From NCBI GenBank assembly GCA_905181815.1, contig CAJIZA010000001.1:868001-932000 (forward strand): DNA of 64,000 nt, read 5' to 3'. The position numbers were made by a program, and so were the translations under genes. The stretch comes from an uncultured Planktomarina sp. (GTDB taxonomy: Bacteria; Pseudomonadota; Alphaproteobacteria; Rhodobacterales; Rhodobacteraceae). Within the stretch, counting starts at the first letter, position 1. Each line of letters opens with the position of its first letter. Of this stretch, positions 46,337 through 55,321 are shown piece after piece. The notes beneath the pieces were generated by a model. That model was not told where the DNA came from, did not search any database, and saw only the letters and a list, made by a program, of their open reading frames with translations.

Positions 46337-47386
46337 TCAAGACTTTCCATCCGAAGAATTTGCGCCGCAAATAGGGCAATCTGCCCGCGGTTTGGTTTTT
46401 ATCACACGGTTTTGCGCATCGAGCACATTGTAAATCGCCATCTGGCCGCGCAATGGCGTGCCAGCAATCAAGATATATTTCAGCGCCTCCGCCGCCATGA
46501 GGCTGCCAATAATCCCGGGCAGGGCCGCAAAGACCCCAGCCTGCGCACAGCTAGGGGCCAGCTCTGGCTTGGGCGCGCTGGGAAACACACATTGATAGCA
46601 AGGACCAGAGCGCGCCGGATCAAACAGCGCCAGCTGACCTTCCCATTGACTTAAGGCTCCGCTGACCAGGGGTTTTGAGCGCGCCACGCAGGCCGCGTTC
46701 ACCAGATAGCGCGTCTCAAAATTATCCGTGCCATCCAACACCATGTCATATTGGCCGATGAGCTCTTCAACACTCTCGCCAGTAAGGCGATGGTTGTAAC
46801 TGTTCACAGCCACATAGGGATTTAATTCGCCAATTGCCCGAGCCGCAGAGGTAACTTTAGTTCGGCCAATGTCTGCGTCGCGATGAATAACTTGCCGCTG
46901 CAAATTACTGGCCACTACTGTGTCATCGTCAACAACGCCGATGGTTCCAACCCCGGCAGCCGCCAAATATTGCAGCGCCGGCGCGCCCAGCCCACCGGCA
47001 CCAATCACCAAGACCTTGGCACCACGCAGCCGCATCTGCCCTGCCCCACCAATCTCCGGCACAACGATGTGACGCGCATAGCGGTCCAGCTCGGCTACAG
47101 ACATCCCTGCATTTGCGGGGGGCACTGGCGGTGCCGCGCGGAACCGCAATTTGCGCAGGCCCTGCCAATAGATCCAAATAATCGCCGCAAAAGCCGCGAT
47201 GATGGCCCAAAGCTCCCACGATCCACCTGTTTTAAGCCGCAGCGGATGACCATCAGGCAAAATCAGGTGGGCTAAAATCACCCCCACAAACACCACCACA
47301 ATCATGCCCCAGCGTTGCCGGTGTGGCGCGCCCATAGCCCAACCAATGATCCAAAGAACCGCGCAAACTGTTCCAACAAGTATCAT
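46337..47386 (-). CDS. moeB: MoeB/ThiF-family adenylyltransferase with N-terminal membrane domain
   Basis: Activates the C-terminus of a small sulfur-carrier protein by adenylation, in molybdopterin or thiamine biosynthesis. The 349-residue protein has three hydrophobic segments in its first 75 residues (about 1-20, 27-45, 56-75). The E1-like catalytic domain has GAGGLGAPALQYLAAAGVG, the ATP/Mg region DDDTVVASNLQRQ and two zinc CxxC pairs (CYQC and CPIC). No rhodanese domain is present. The gene shares one base with the dut stop. Working for XdhB's cofactor is plausible. MoeB as against ThiF cannot be decided from sequence. Confidence 0.85.
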   Translation of the reverse strand: MILVGTVCAVLWIIGWAMGAPHRQRWGMIVVVFVGVILAHLILPDGHPLRLKTGGSWELWAIIAAFAAIIWIYWQGLRKLRFRAAPPVPPANAGMSVAELDRYARHIVVPEIGGAGQMRLRGAKVLVIGAGGLGAPALQYLAAAGVGTIGVVDDDTVVASNLQRQVIHRDADIGRTKVTSAARAIGELNPYVAVNSYNHRLTGESVEELIGQYDMVLDGTDNFETRYLVNAACVARSKPLVSGALSQWEGQLALFDPARSGPCYQCVFPSAPKPELAPSCAQAGVFAALPGIIGSLMAAEALKYILIAGTPLRGQMAIYNVLDAQNRVIKTKPRADCPICGANSSDGKS

Positions 47387-47844
47387 TAGCTGCGCCCTGT
47401 GGAGCCAAAGCCATCCAGGCCACGAGGCGTCGCGTCTAGCTTTGCCACCAGAGAAAACTCGGCTTGAACTACCGGGGCCACAATCATTTGCGCAATCCGT
47501 TCCCCATGTCGGACAGTAAAAGCCTCAGTGCCAGTGTTGAGCAAAATCACCCCAAGCGGGCCTCGATAGTCACTGTCGATCGTACCGGGTGAATTGGCCA
47601 AGGTAATCCCGTGTTTCAAGGAAAGCCCAGATCTCGGGCGGATTTGCACCTCATATCCCCCAGGTATGGCAAGGCGCAGTCCAGTGCCAATCAATGCCCG
47701 CGCGCCAGGCTGCACAATGACATCTGCACGGTCGGGAAAATTGGCCCGCAGATCAGCACCAGCAGCGCCCGTGGTGGCATAGGCCGGTAGGCCAAAGCTT
47801 GCATCGGCCCCAGCATCCCAGGTCATCTCAATGACAGGGTTCAT
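47386..47844 (-). CDS. dut: Deoxyuridine triphosphatase (dUTPase)
   Basis: Converts dUTP to dUMP and keeps uracil out of DNA. The 152-residue protein contains the five dUTPase motifs, among them [31 protein letters not shown] and the C-terminal flexible [11 protein letters not shown]. It overlaps coaBC by 4 bp upstream and moeB by one base downstream. The coaBC-dut pairing is common in proteobacteria. Confidence 0.96.
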   Translation of the reverse strand: MNPVIEMTWDAGADASFGLPAYATTGAAGADLRANFPDRADVIVQPGARALIGTGLRLAIPGGYEVQIRPRSGLSLKHGITLANSPGTIDSDYRGPLGVILLNTGTEAFTVRHGERIAQMIVAPVVQAEFSLVAKLDATPRGLDGFGSTGRS

Positions 47845-49031
47845 GTCAAAGCATCCGCGATGCGGAGCGCCAGCTGCCGCGCAACACCGATCTTGGGCAT
47901 CTCATCCCAGGTCTCGGCTCCAACCGCGTCGATGACCGTGACCTTGTTGTGTGTCCCACCCATGATGCCTGTCTCAGGGCCCACATCATTTGCGACAATC
48001 CAATCGCAGCCCTTTCGCAGACGCTTTGCTGTTGCGTTGTTAATCACATTCTCGGTCTCTGCTGCAAACCCCACAACTAATTGCGGCCTCAGGTCATGCG
48101 CTGAAACACGCGCCAGAATATCTGAATTTTCGGCAAACTGTAAAACCGGCAGATCGCCAGAGGATCTCTTTTTGATCTTTTGCTCATGGGCGCCTGCAAT
48201 GCGCCAATCAGCTACAGCCGCCGCAAAAACCGCCGCATCAACAGGTAAAAGTCCCTCAACCGCGGCCAACATATCCTGAGCTGTTTGCACCGGATGCACG
48301 TCAACGCCAGTGGGGGGCGGCACGCTCGCCGGACCGGTGACAAAGCTGACCCGCGCGCCTAGGTCGCGCAAGGCCTCTGCCAGAGCTGCTCCCTGCGCAC
48401 CAGACGAGCGATTGGCGATGTAGCGCACGGGATCAATCGGCTCATGAGTGGGCCCAGAGGTCACCAGCACATGACGGCCCTCAAGAGGACCGTTGCGAAA
48501 AAAACCCGCGACCTGCGCCAAAATTTCATCCACTTCTGCCATGCGACCTGGGCCGTATTCACCGCAGGCCATCTCTCCGTCATTGGGGTCAATCAGCTGC
48601 ACCTCATCCTGTTGCAACTGCTTCAAATTGCGCTGCGTGGCGGGGTGCTGCCACATGCGCACATTCATGGAGGGGGCGATCATCACCGGGGTATCTGTGG
48701 CCAAAAGCAGGGTTGTGGCCAGATCATCAGCCATTCCATGCGCCATTTTGGCTATGATTTGTGCCGTGGCCGGCGCCACAAGAATAAGATCCGCTGCACG
48801 CGACAACTCGATATGTCCCATCTGCGCCTCTTCGGTCAGGTCAAACAGCTCCGTGTAGACCTTAGACCTTGCAAGGGCCGCAATTGATAGTGGCGTGACG
48901 AATTTCGCGCTGGATTGCGTCAAGACTGGCGTGACGCGCGAGCCCTGTGCAATCAACCTTCGAATCAAATCTGGGATTTTCACCGCGGCGATGCCACCAG
49001 AGATGATTAGGAGAATATGTTTTTCTTTCAT
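47841..49031 (-). CDS. coaBC: Bifunctional phosphopantothenoylcysteine synthetase/decarboxylase
   Basis: Carries out two steps of coenzyme A synthesis. The N-terminal flavoprotein domain (CoaC, 1-180) has APSMNVRMW and the substrate-clamp [11 protein letters not shown]. The C-terminal domain (CoaB) has [22 protein letters not shown] and a nucleotide-binding tail. The length of 396 residues is normal. It is upstream of dut with a 4-bp overlap. Note that panC, an earlier step of the same pathway, is only a fragment 4 kb away. Confidence 0.96.
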   Translation of the reverse strand: MKEKHILLIISGGIAAVKIPDLIRRLIAQGSRVTPVLTQSSAKFVTPLSIAALARSKVYTELFDLTEEAQMGHIELSRAADLILVAPATAQIIAKMAHGMADDLATTLLLATDTPVMIAPSMNVRMWQHPATQRNLKQLQQDEVQLIDPNDGEMACGEYGPGRMAEVDEILAQVAGFFRNGPLEGRHVLVTSGPTHEPIDPVRYIANRSSGAQGAALAEALRDLGARVSFVTGPASVPPPTGVDVHPVQTAQDMLAAVEGLLPVDAAVFAAAVADWRIAGAHEQKIKKRSSGDLPVLQFAENSDILARVSAHDLRPQLVVGFAAETENVINNATAKRLRKGCDWIVANDVGPETGIMGGTHNKVTVIDAVGAETWDEMPKIGVARQLALRIADALT

Positions 49032-49047
49032 GGCTCACAGTTACGCA

Positions 49048-49074
49048 GCCAGACCTCGCTCTGCAAGGTCTGGC
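49048..49074 (-). terminator. Hairpin after rpoH
   Basis: A 9-bp perfect stem, GCCAGACCT (49048-49056) with AGGTCTGGC (49066-49074), lies 13 bp beyond the rpoH stop. There is no U tract after it on the minus strand, so it may be an inefficient terminator or a 3'-end stabiliser between rpoH and coaBC. Confidence 0.45.
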
Positions 49075-49087
49075 ACACCCAAAAAGC

Positions 49088-49966
49088 TCACTGGAAAAAT
49101 GCGCTTGCCTCAGGGGCCTGATCTTCCAGCGCCAGGCGCATTTTCTTAAACGCGGCGGCCTCCACCTGTCGGATCCGCTCTTTCGACAGACCCAATTCTT
49201 CACCCAAGCTCTCCAAAGTGCGCGGCACCTCGATCAATTTACGTTCCCGCACAATATATCTCTCGCGGTCGTTGAGCACGCTCATCGCTTGCACTAGCCA
49301 TTTGCGCAGCGCCTCCTGATCATGATCAAGCTCTACGATTTCAGCGGCTTGCGCGCTGTTATCTTCTAGCGCATCTATCCATTCCCGGCCTTCGTCTTCG
49401 GTCGATTGCGTCGCGTTAAGCGAAAAATCGGACCCAGACAAACGGCCATCCATCATCTCCACATCGTGCAGCGGCACGCCCAAATCCTGCGAAATCAATT
49501 GCTGCAATTGATGCCGATCCAGCGTTTGGCCGGCGTTATTGGCGTCGCGCTCAATCCTAGCCTGAATTCGGCGCATGTTAAAAAACAAAGATTTTTGCGG
49601 ACTGGTCGATCCAGTACGCACCATAGACCAATTGCGCATCACATATTCTTGCACAGAGGCCTTGATCCACCAAACCGCATAGGTTGAGAAACGTACGCCA
49701 CGATCAGGATCAAATTTCTCTGCCGCTTTCATAAGGCCGAGTCCGGCCTCTTGGATCAAATCTCCCATCGGCGCGCCATAGCGTTTGAACTTAGCGGCTT
49801 GCGAAATCGCCAACCGCATATAGGCATTGATCAAGCGGTGCAGGCTATGCTCGCATCGGTCATCACGCCAAGCGTAGGCCAATTTTAATTCCGTTTCAGC
49901 GTCAAGCATCTCTGCTTTCATTGCAGTACGCGGTAGAAAATTCTCTGTGCGGCCGTCTAAAGGCAT
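49088..49966 (-). CDS. rpoH: RNA polymerase sigma-32 factor (RpoH)
   Basis: Alternative sigma factor for heat or oxidative stress genes. The 292-residue protein has region 2 (GDLIQEAGLGLMKAAEKFDPDRGVRFSTYA, given here as the core GDLIQEAGLGLMKA), the RpoH-box-like QKSLFFNMRR, and region 4 with a helix-turn-helix (ESLGEELGLSKERIRQVE). I chose the ATG at 49966, with GGGAGGC upstream. Roseobacters usually carry two RpoH proteins. The N-terminus (MPLDGRTENFLPRTAMKAEM) looks more like the RpoHII type, tied to oxidative stress in Rhodobacter. That subtype call is from memory and less certain. Confidence 0.92.
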   Translation of the reverse strand: MPLDGRTENFLPRTAMKAEMLDAETELKLAYAWRDDRCEHSLHRLINAYMRLAISQAAKFKRYGAPMGDLIQEAGLGLMKAAEKFDPDRGVRFSTYAVWWIKASVQEYVMRNWSMVRTGSTSPQKSLFFNMRRIQARIERDANNAGQTLDRHQLQQLISQDLGVPLHDVEMMDGRLSGSDFSLNATQSTEDEGREWIDALEDNSAQAAEIVELDHDQEALRKWLVQAMSVLNDRERYIVRERKLIEVPRTLESLGEELGLSKERIRQVEAAAFKKMRLALEDQAPEASAFFQ

Positions 49967-50055
49967 CGTTTCGCCTCCCAATCAGTAAAAGATGAAGAAC
50001 TTGTTACTCTCTTCTTACGCAGGTACATGCAGGTTGGATCACTCTTGGGGACATA

Positions 50056-50589
50056 ATGCCTGCAGAAAACAACACTCCAGACCTACGCCTGGTGCTTGGC
50101 GGCGCAAATTCTGGCAAATCACGGGTTGCCGAACAGTTAATTGCGGCGACCGGACGGCCCCAGCGCTATATCGCAACAGCCCAGGCCTGGGATGATGAAA
50201 TGCGTGCCAAGATTGCGAAGCACCGCCGGCAACGTGGGCTGGGTTGGACCACTGTGGAAGCACCCCTGGATCTCACTGAAGTTCTGGCGGCGGCAAAGCC
50301 AGAAGAAATCGTGCTACTCGATTGCGTCACACTTTGGCTCAGCAATCTCATGATGGCCGAGCGGAATATTCAAACCGCTTGTGCCGAGCTTTGCACGGGT
50401 CTCACCCACGCCCCCTGCCCGGTGATTGTGGTCAGCAATGAAGTCGGTCAAGGCATCACGCCAGACAATGCGATGGCGCGGGCTTTTGTCAAACACCAAG
50501 GCGACCTCAATCAAGAGCTCGCCCGCCTGGCGCAAGAGGTAATCTTCGTCACCGTCGGCATCGCGCAAACTCTCAAGGGCAGGCTATGA
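50056..50589 (+). CDS. cobU: Adenosylcobinamide kinase/phosphate guanylyltransferase
   Basis: Activates adenosylcobinamide in the nucleotide-loop assembly of vitamin B12 (also called CobP). The 177-residue protein has the P-loop GGANSGKSRVAEQL, ATAQAWDDEM and VSNEVGQGITPDN, all diagnostic. It starts at the ATG at 50056, divergent from rpoH, and overlaps the following phosphatase gene by 4 bp. B12 made by this pathway would be used by NrdJ in the same window. Confidence 0.95.
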   Translation: MPAENNTPDLRLVLGGANSGKSRVAEQLIAATGRPQRYIATAQAWDDEMRAKIAKHRRQRGLGWTTVEAPLDLTEVLAAAKPEEIVLLDCVTLWLSNLMMAERNIQTACAELCTGLTHAPCPVIVVSNEVGQGITPDNAMARAFVKHQGDLNQELARLAQEVIFVTVGIAQTLKGRL

Positions 50590-51158
50590 GCGATTGGTTT
50601 TGGATAAGGCACGGCCCAACCCATGAAAAAAATTTCACCGGATGGCGCGACGTACCAGCCGATTTATCCGACCGCGCGTTAATCAGCCGCCTGTGTTCGT
50701 ATTTGCCGTCTGAGGCTGTGGTGGTTTCTTCTGACCTGACCCGCTCAGTCACCACCGCCGATGCACTTGCAGGCGCGCGCACCCGCCTGACTCATGAAGC
50801 CGATCTACGAGAGTTTCACTTTGGAGATTGGGATGGGCGGCATTGGTCAGATGTTGCACAGAGCGATCCACAATTGAGCCGCGATTTTTGGGAAAAACCC
50901 GGTGATATTACGGCCCCCAATGGCGAAAGCTGGAACATGGCCGCCGCCCGCGCTCGCCCGGTGGTCGACCGGTTGAATGCGGCCCACAACAGCATCATCG
51001 CCGTGGCGCATTTTGGCATCATCCTCACCCAGGTGCAACGCGCCCTTGATAGCAGCGCCTATGCCTGCCTTGCCCATAAAATCGATAATTTCAGCGTCAC
51101 CCATCTGCGCGAAGACCAGGGCAAATGGCGAGTTATCTGCATCAACCACTTGCCATAG
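50586..51158 (+). CDS. Histidine phosphatase family protein (CobC-like candidate)
   Basis: A 190-residue phosphoglycerate-mutase-like phosphatase. The catalytic RHGPTHE is near the N-terminus (H8 would be phosphorylated). The second histidine appears in VAHFGI. A CobC-type alpha-ribazole phosphatase is suggested by the 4-bp overlap with cobU. The family is broad, however, and sequence alone does not give a substrate. No signal peptide is seen. Confidence 0.82.
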   Translation: MSDWFWIRHGPTHEKNFTGWRDVPADLSDRALISRLCSYLPSEAVVVSSDLTRSVTTADALAGARTRLTHEADLREFHFGDWDGRHWSDVAQSDPQLSRDFWEKPGDITAPNGESWNMAAARARPVVDRLNAAHNSIIAVAHFGIILTQVQRALDSSAYACLAHKIDNFSVTHLREDQGKWRVICINHLP

Positions 51159-51248
51159 GGCTCGTGACCCTGCATCCGCAGATACAACTTCGCAAACCAT
51201 GATGGCCTATGCTTGCGAAACCCATAAACACACAGGAAAAAGCCGATC

Positions 51249-52016
51249 TCAGCCGCGCAATAGCCGGAAAGCCGCCGCCGCAGCCCAGCCAGAAAAAATG
51301 GCAATGGCCAATGACAGTAGGCCATAAACAACGGGGCGCTCATGGGCTAAATTATAAAGCCAACGCTCAATGCCAACCTTATGCACATCAATTGCGGTCT
51401 GATACTGCGACACGACCTCGCCGTCGCGCATGAGGAAAATACGCGCCGAATAAGCCCCCTCCACCAAATTTGATGGCAGGGAAACGGAGGTCGAAAACAA
51501 AGTTTGCTCTTGAAGCTGCACCGAACCGGGCAGCATTTGATAAAGACCCTGCTCTTCGCGCACGCGCACCAAAGCTTCGGTAAATTGATCTTTATTATTG
51601 GTGCTGGGGGGGACTGTCACTGCACGGATCAACTGGCGCACCGAGATTTGATGCCACAGATCAGATGCCTCACTGACAACGCGATCAAAGGGCCCGGTCG
51701 TGGCGACCGCGTAAAAACTGGGCGCCAAATCGACATCAAAAGCCTCAACATTGACCCAAATCCCCAAGCGTTTGTCCTTACGGCGCACCGTGACCGGGTA
51801 GCGTGGACTGGCGATGGTGACAACAACATCGAGATCACCAGCCGAACTGGCTGCGGTTTCATGTTTCAGGGCACCAAAAATTAAGATCTCCGATCCATTA
51901 AAAAACGCAGTGATGCCAATTTCGTTTTTCGACATGCCCAGAACAATGTCCTGTGCCGAAACCGGGCCAGCCAGGGCCAGCAGGACGAGAAGAACTCTTG
52001 CGAAAAAACCTTGCAT
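51249..52016 (-). CDS. TIGR02186 family membrane-anchored protein
   Basis: A 255-residue protein with a signal peptide (cleavage likely after VSAQ or nearby). A long beta-rich periplasmic domain follows (GMSKNEIGITAFFNGSEIL onward). One C-terminal membrane helix (YGLLSLAIAIFSGWAAAAAF) is followed by a short basic tail. It matches the TIGR02186 family known in alphaproteobacteria, of unknown function, typically paired with a TSUP transporter. The ATG at 52016 overlaps the stop of that transporter gene, with GGAGG upstream. Confidence 0.8.
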   Translation of the reverse strand: MQGFFARVLLVLLALAGPVSAQDIVLGMSKNEIGITAFFNGSEILIFGALKHETAASSAGDLDVVVTIASPRYPVTVRRKDKRLGIWVNVEAFDVDLAPSFYAVATTGPFDRVVSEASDLWHQISVRQLIRAVTVPPSTNNKDQFTEALVRVREEQGLYQMLPGSVQLQEQTLFSTSVSLPSNLVEGAYSARIFLMRDGEVVSQYQTAIDVHKVGIERWLYNLAHERPVVYGLLSLAIAIFSGWAAAAAFRLLRG

Positions 52017-52933
52017 CAATGGCCTCCGGCAACGCCAAGGCTGAACAGCTCGGAGGGTTCGACGACCAGGTCAAACGCCAGCTTAGCGCAAACAAGTAGC
52101 ACCATCAGCGCAAGAAGGATGCGCAGCTGCTCTGCTTTGAGCTTGGCGCCAATCATGGTGCCGAATTGCGCGCCGATCACCCCTCCGATCAAGAGCAATA
52201 CCGCCAGCACCATATCCACTGTATAATTAGTGGTGGCATGCAGCATAGTGGTAAATGCTGTGACGAAAATGATCTGAAACAGCGATGTGCCCACCACAAC
52301 TTTTGTTGGCATACCCAGCAGGTAAATCATCGCTGGAACCATCACGAAACCACCGCCCACGCCCATGATCGCCGCCAAGACACCAACTACAACGCCAACA
52401 ACGATGGGTGGGATTATGGAGATGTACAGACCCGACACTCGGAACCGCATTTTAAACGGCAAAGCATGCACCAAACCGCGTTTTTTACGCGGCTTGACAA
52501 CGGCCACCTGTTTCGATTTGCTCATCGCCCGCAGACTTTCAGCGAACATCAAGCTGCCAACGACGCCCAAAAATAGCACATAACACAATTTAACCAGGAG
52601 ATCGACTTGGCCCAAACTTTTGAGGTAATTGAACACAACCACCCCAAGCGCGGCACCGACCAGCCCGCCAATGAGCAGAACCCCACCCATTTTGAAATCT
52701 ACCGTCTTCCGTTTCACATGCGCCAACACGCCCGAAAACGAAGAGGCCACAATTTGATTTGCTTCGGTCGCAACGGCCACCGCAGGGGGGATGCCTATAA
52801 AAAACAAAAGCGGTGTCATCAAGAAGCCACCACCGACGCCGAACATGCCCGAAAGAATCCCCACAAGCCCGCCAAGACCCAGCAGAACAAAGGCATTCAC
52901 AGAGACTTCAGCGATGGGCAGATAGATATACAT
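52016..52933 (-). CDS. TauE/SafE (TSUP) family anion exporter
   Basis: A 305-residue inner-membrane protein with about eight membrane segments and two internal repeats. Each repeat is marked by a glycine-rich loop (GMFGVGGGFLMTPLL and AIMGVGGGFVMVPAM). TSUP proteins move sulfite, sulfonates or related anions. Coupled to the TIGR02186 gene. Sulfite export during sulfonate breakdown is a reasonable guess, but no sulfonate genes are in view. Confidence 0.88.
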   Translation of the reverse strand: MYIYLPIAEVSVNAFVLLGLGGLVGILSGMFGVGGGFLMTPLLFFIGIPPAVAVATEANQIVASSFSGVLAHVKRKTVDFKMGGVLLIGGLVGAALGVVVFNYLKSLGQVDLLVKLCYVLFLGVVGSLMFAESLRAMSKSKQVAVVKPRKKRGLVHALPFKMRFRVSGLYISIIPPIVVGVVVGVLAAIMGVGGGFVMVPAMIYLLGMPTKVVVGTSLFQIIFVTAFTTMLHATTNYTVDMVLAVLLLIGGVIGAQFGTMIGAKLKAEQLRILLALMVLLVCAKLAFDLVVEPSELFSLGVAGGH

Positions 52934-53041
52934 GGCGCCGCATAGCCCTAACGCTGGTCTCCGGCAAGGGCTTGCAAGGACGCGGTGCGAAATCTACGCT
53001 CAAAACGCACCTTTGGCCTTATCATCACCTAAAATTTGGCC

Positions 53042-54181
53042 TTATTTCTCTTTGACGTAAGCCACCCCACCTGACCGGGGCGGAATCGCTTTGCCAACGA
53101 AGCCTGCGAGGACCACGACAGTCAGCACATAGGGCAGCGATTGGATGAAAACCACCGGGATCTTGATCATACTGCCCAGACCGGCGTTCAAATTGCTCAA
53201 GGTTATCAAGGTCGCCACAATCGCAAGCCCCAAGCCCAGACCTCCCAAAACGATGCGATCAAGCAAGGTTTTGTTTCGCACATAGGCGAAAAGGCCACAT
53301 CCAAGCGCCAAAAGCACCCCGCTCATCGCCCAAGCCGGCAGGAGGATGTTTTGGAAGCGGTTGTCGACCGCAAAGAAAAACCCAAACAACAAACAGGCAC
53401 CCAGCGCATACCATGGCCGCCACTTGGCGAAGATCAAAGCAGCCAGAGCGATGAACCCACGGCCAGCAGACATATCTTTGACAAAACCGGCTTGCAAAGC
53501 CGTGGCCATGTAGGCTCCAGCAATCCCACATAAAACTCCGCAGATGCCAACCGCGGCGTAACGCAAACCCACGACAGAAATCCCCGCCGTATCCACCGCA
53601 GCCGGGTTTTCTCCTACAGCGCGCAAGCGCAAGCCAAAGCGGGTTTTATATAAAACAAACCACGTCAATGGCACCATCAAAAGCGCCACATAGACCAGCA
53701 AGGAATGCCCTGAAAGCAGCTCGGAATAGAGCTGCATGAAAGGCCCAGCCTGCGAAATTTCTTTCGCCGGCACGGCACCAGGCAGGCTGAGGGGTTCAAA
53801 ACGTCCGCCAGAGAGGAGCGGCGGGGTGCGCCCACCTTGGCCAAACCAATCTTGCGAAATCACCACCGTTAATCCGGCGGCCAAAAAGTTGATCGCAACG
53901 CCAGAAATGATTTGATCGCCGCGCAGGGTGATCGAGGCCAGCCCATGAATGGCAGACAGCAACAGCGCGGCGCCAATCCCAGCTAAAAGTCCCAACCAGA
54001 CCGATCCAGTGGTTGCGGCAATCGCCGCCGATAAAAAAGCCGCTGCCAGCATTTTTCCTTCAAGGCCAATGTCAAAAATACCAGCCCGCTCCGAAAACAA
54101 TCCAGCAAGGCAGGCCAGTAGCAGCGGCGTGGCCAAACGCAGGGAGCTGTCTAAAACTTGTAAGAGCGTGAGAAAATCCAT
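53042..54181 (-). CDS. ABC transporter permease, second nucleoside/purine importer (a)
   Basis: A 379-residue inner-membrane permease with about ten hydrophobic segments and the motif ERAGIFDIGLEGKMLAAA, typical of BMP-type importers. It is the last gene of a BMP-ATPase-permease-permease operon and starts 5 bp after the previous stop. The paralogue at 33430 is shorter but alike in organisation. Confidence 0.9.
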   Translation of the reverse strand: MDFLTLLQVLDSSLRLATPLLLACLAGLFSERAGIFDIGLEGKMLAAAFLSAAIAATTGSVWLGLLAGIGAALLLSAIHGLASITLRGDQIISGVAINFLAAGLTVVISQDWFGQGGRTPPLLSGGRFEPLSLPGAVPAKEISQAGPFMQLYSELLSGHSLLVYVALLMVPLTWFVLYKTRFGLRLRAVGENPAAVDTAGISVVGLRYAAVGICGVLCGIAGAYMATALQAGFVKDMSAGRGFIALAALIFAKWRPWYALGACLLFGFFFAVDNRFQNILLPAWAMSGVLLALGCGLFAYVRNKTLLDRIVLGGLGLGLAIVATLITLSNLNAGLGSMIKIPVVFIQSLPYVLTVVVLAGFVGKAIPPRSGGVAYVKEK

Positions 54182-54186
54182 AGCCT

Positions 54187-55284
54187 CTACCCTCTCCGCC
54201 GCAGGCTTAAAAACAAGCGCTCAAGCGGGCCTCGAACCATTAAGCTCAGAGCGCCAGTGAACAAAATCACCAAGGCCTGGATCACCACAATCAACTCCCG
54301 CGGAATTTTCGTCCAGAGCGCCAACTCCGCGCCGCCTTGGTACAAAAAGCCAAACAGCAATGCGGCAAGCAACACCCCAAGCGGGTGACTGCGACCCATC
54401 AAGGCCACAGCGATACCGATAAAGCCAGCCCCTTCGGTGAAGTTCAAAATCAACCGCTCACTTTCACCCTGCGTTGTATTGATGGCCATCATGCCTGACA
54501 AAGCGCCCGATATCATCATAGCCACCATAATGATTTTCACCGAGCCAATCCCTGCATAGCGCGCTGCAGGTTCAGATTTTCCCATAGCGCGAATTTCATA
54601 GCCCAACGGCGTACGCCAAATCAAAAACCAAACCAAAACACAGGCCACAAGTGCAAGGAAGAAACTCACATTCGCGGGTGCTGCTCGAAACATTTTCTCA
54701 AATCCCAACAGCCCAGCCATATCCTCAAAGGTTGGCAAATGGGTGGCGGCAGGGAAGTTTGCTGTGGCCGGGTCCATGCTGCCCTTAGGCTTTAACGCGC
54801 CGACCAAGAAAAAATTCAAAACTCCGGCTGCAATGAAATTAAACATGATGGTTGTTATAACAATATGACTGCCGCGTTTGGCCTGTAGATAGGCCGGAAG
54901 CCCAGCCCAGATCATACCAAAGAAGGCTGCACCAAGAGAGGCCCCGATGATCGCAAAGGTCCAATGCGGCCATGGGATGAACAGACAGACCAGCGCCACA
55001 CCAAGCCCGCCCATCATCGCCTGCCCCTCGCCGCCGATATTGAACAAGGCGGCGTGAAAAGCCACGGAGACCGCAAGCCCCGTAAAAATGAAATTGGTGG
55101 TATAATAGAGCATATAGCCCCAGCCCGAAGATCGCAGCAACGTACCCTCGATCATGAGCTTGAGCGCGGCAACAGGGCTTTCGCCGATGGCCAAGATCAA
55201 TAAAGCCGACAAAAGCGCGGCGATGATCAGCGAAATCAGAGGGACAAGAACCACATCAGCCCATTTTGGCATTACATCCATCAT
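54187..55284 (-). CDS. ABC transporter permease, second nucleoside/purine importer (b)
   Basis: A 365-residue permease with the GEGQ element (FHAALFNIGGEGQAMMGG) used to dock the ATPase. The ATG at 55284 has TGGAG about four to eight bases upstream. It matches the role of the permease at 32295 in the other importer. It lies 37 bp after the ATPase gene. Confidence 0.9.
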   Translation of the reverse strand: MMDVMPKWADVVLVPLISLIIAALLSALLILAIGESPVAALKLMIEGTLLRSSGWGYMLYYTTNFIFTGLAVSVAFHAALFNIGGEGQAMMGGLGVALVCLFIPWPHWTFAIIGASLGAAFFGMIWAGLPAYLQAKRGSHIVITTIMFNFIAAGVLNFFLVGALKPKGSMDPATANFPAATHLPTFEDMAGLLGFEKMFRAAPANVSFFLALVACVLVWFLIWRTPLGYEIRAMGKSEPAARYAGIGSVKIIMVAMMISGALSGMMAINTTQGESERLILNFTEGAGFIGIAVALMGRSHPLGVLLAALLFGFLYQGGAELALWTKIPRELIVVIQALVILFTGALSLMVRGPLERLFLSLRRRG

Positions 55285-55321
55285 TGCGCTCCACAGTTTT
55301 GCACGGCGGTTTGGCTCAGAT

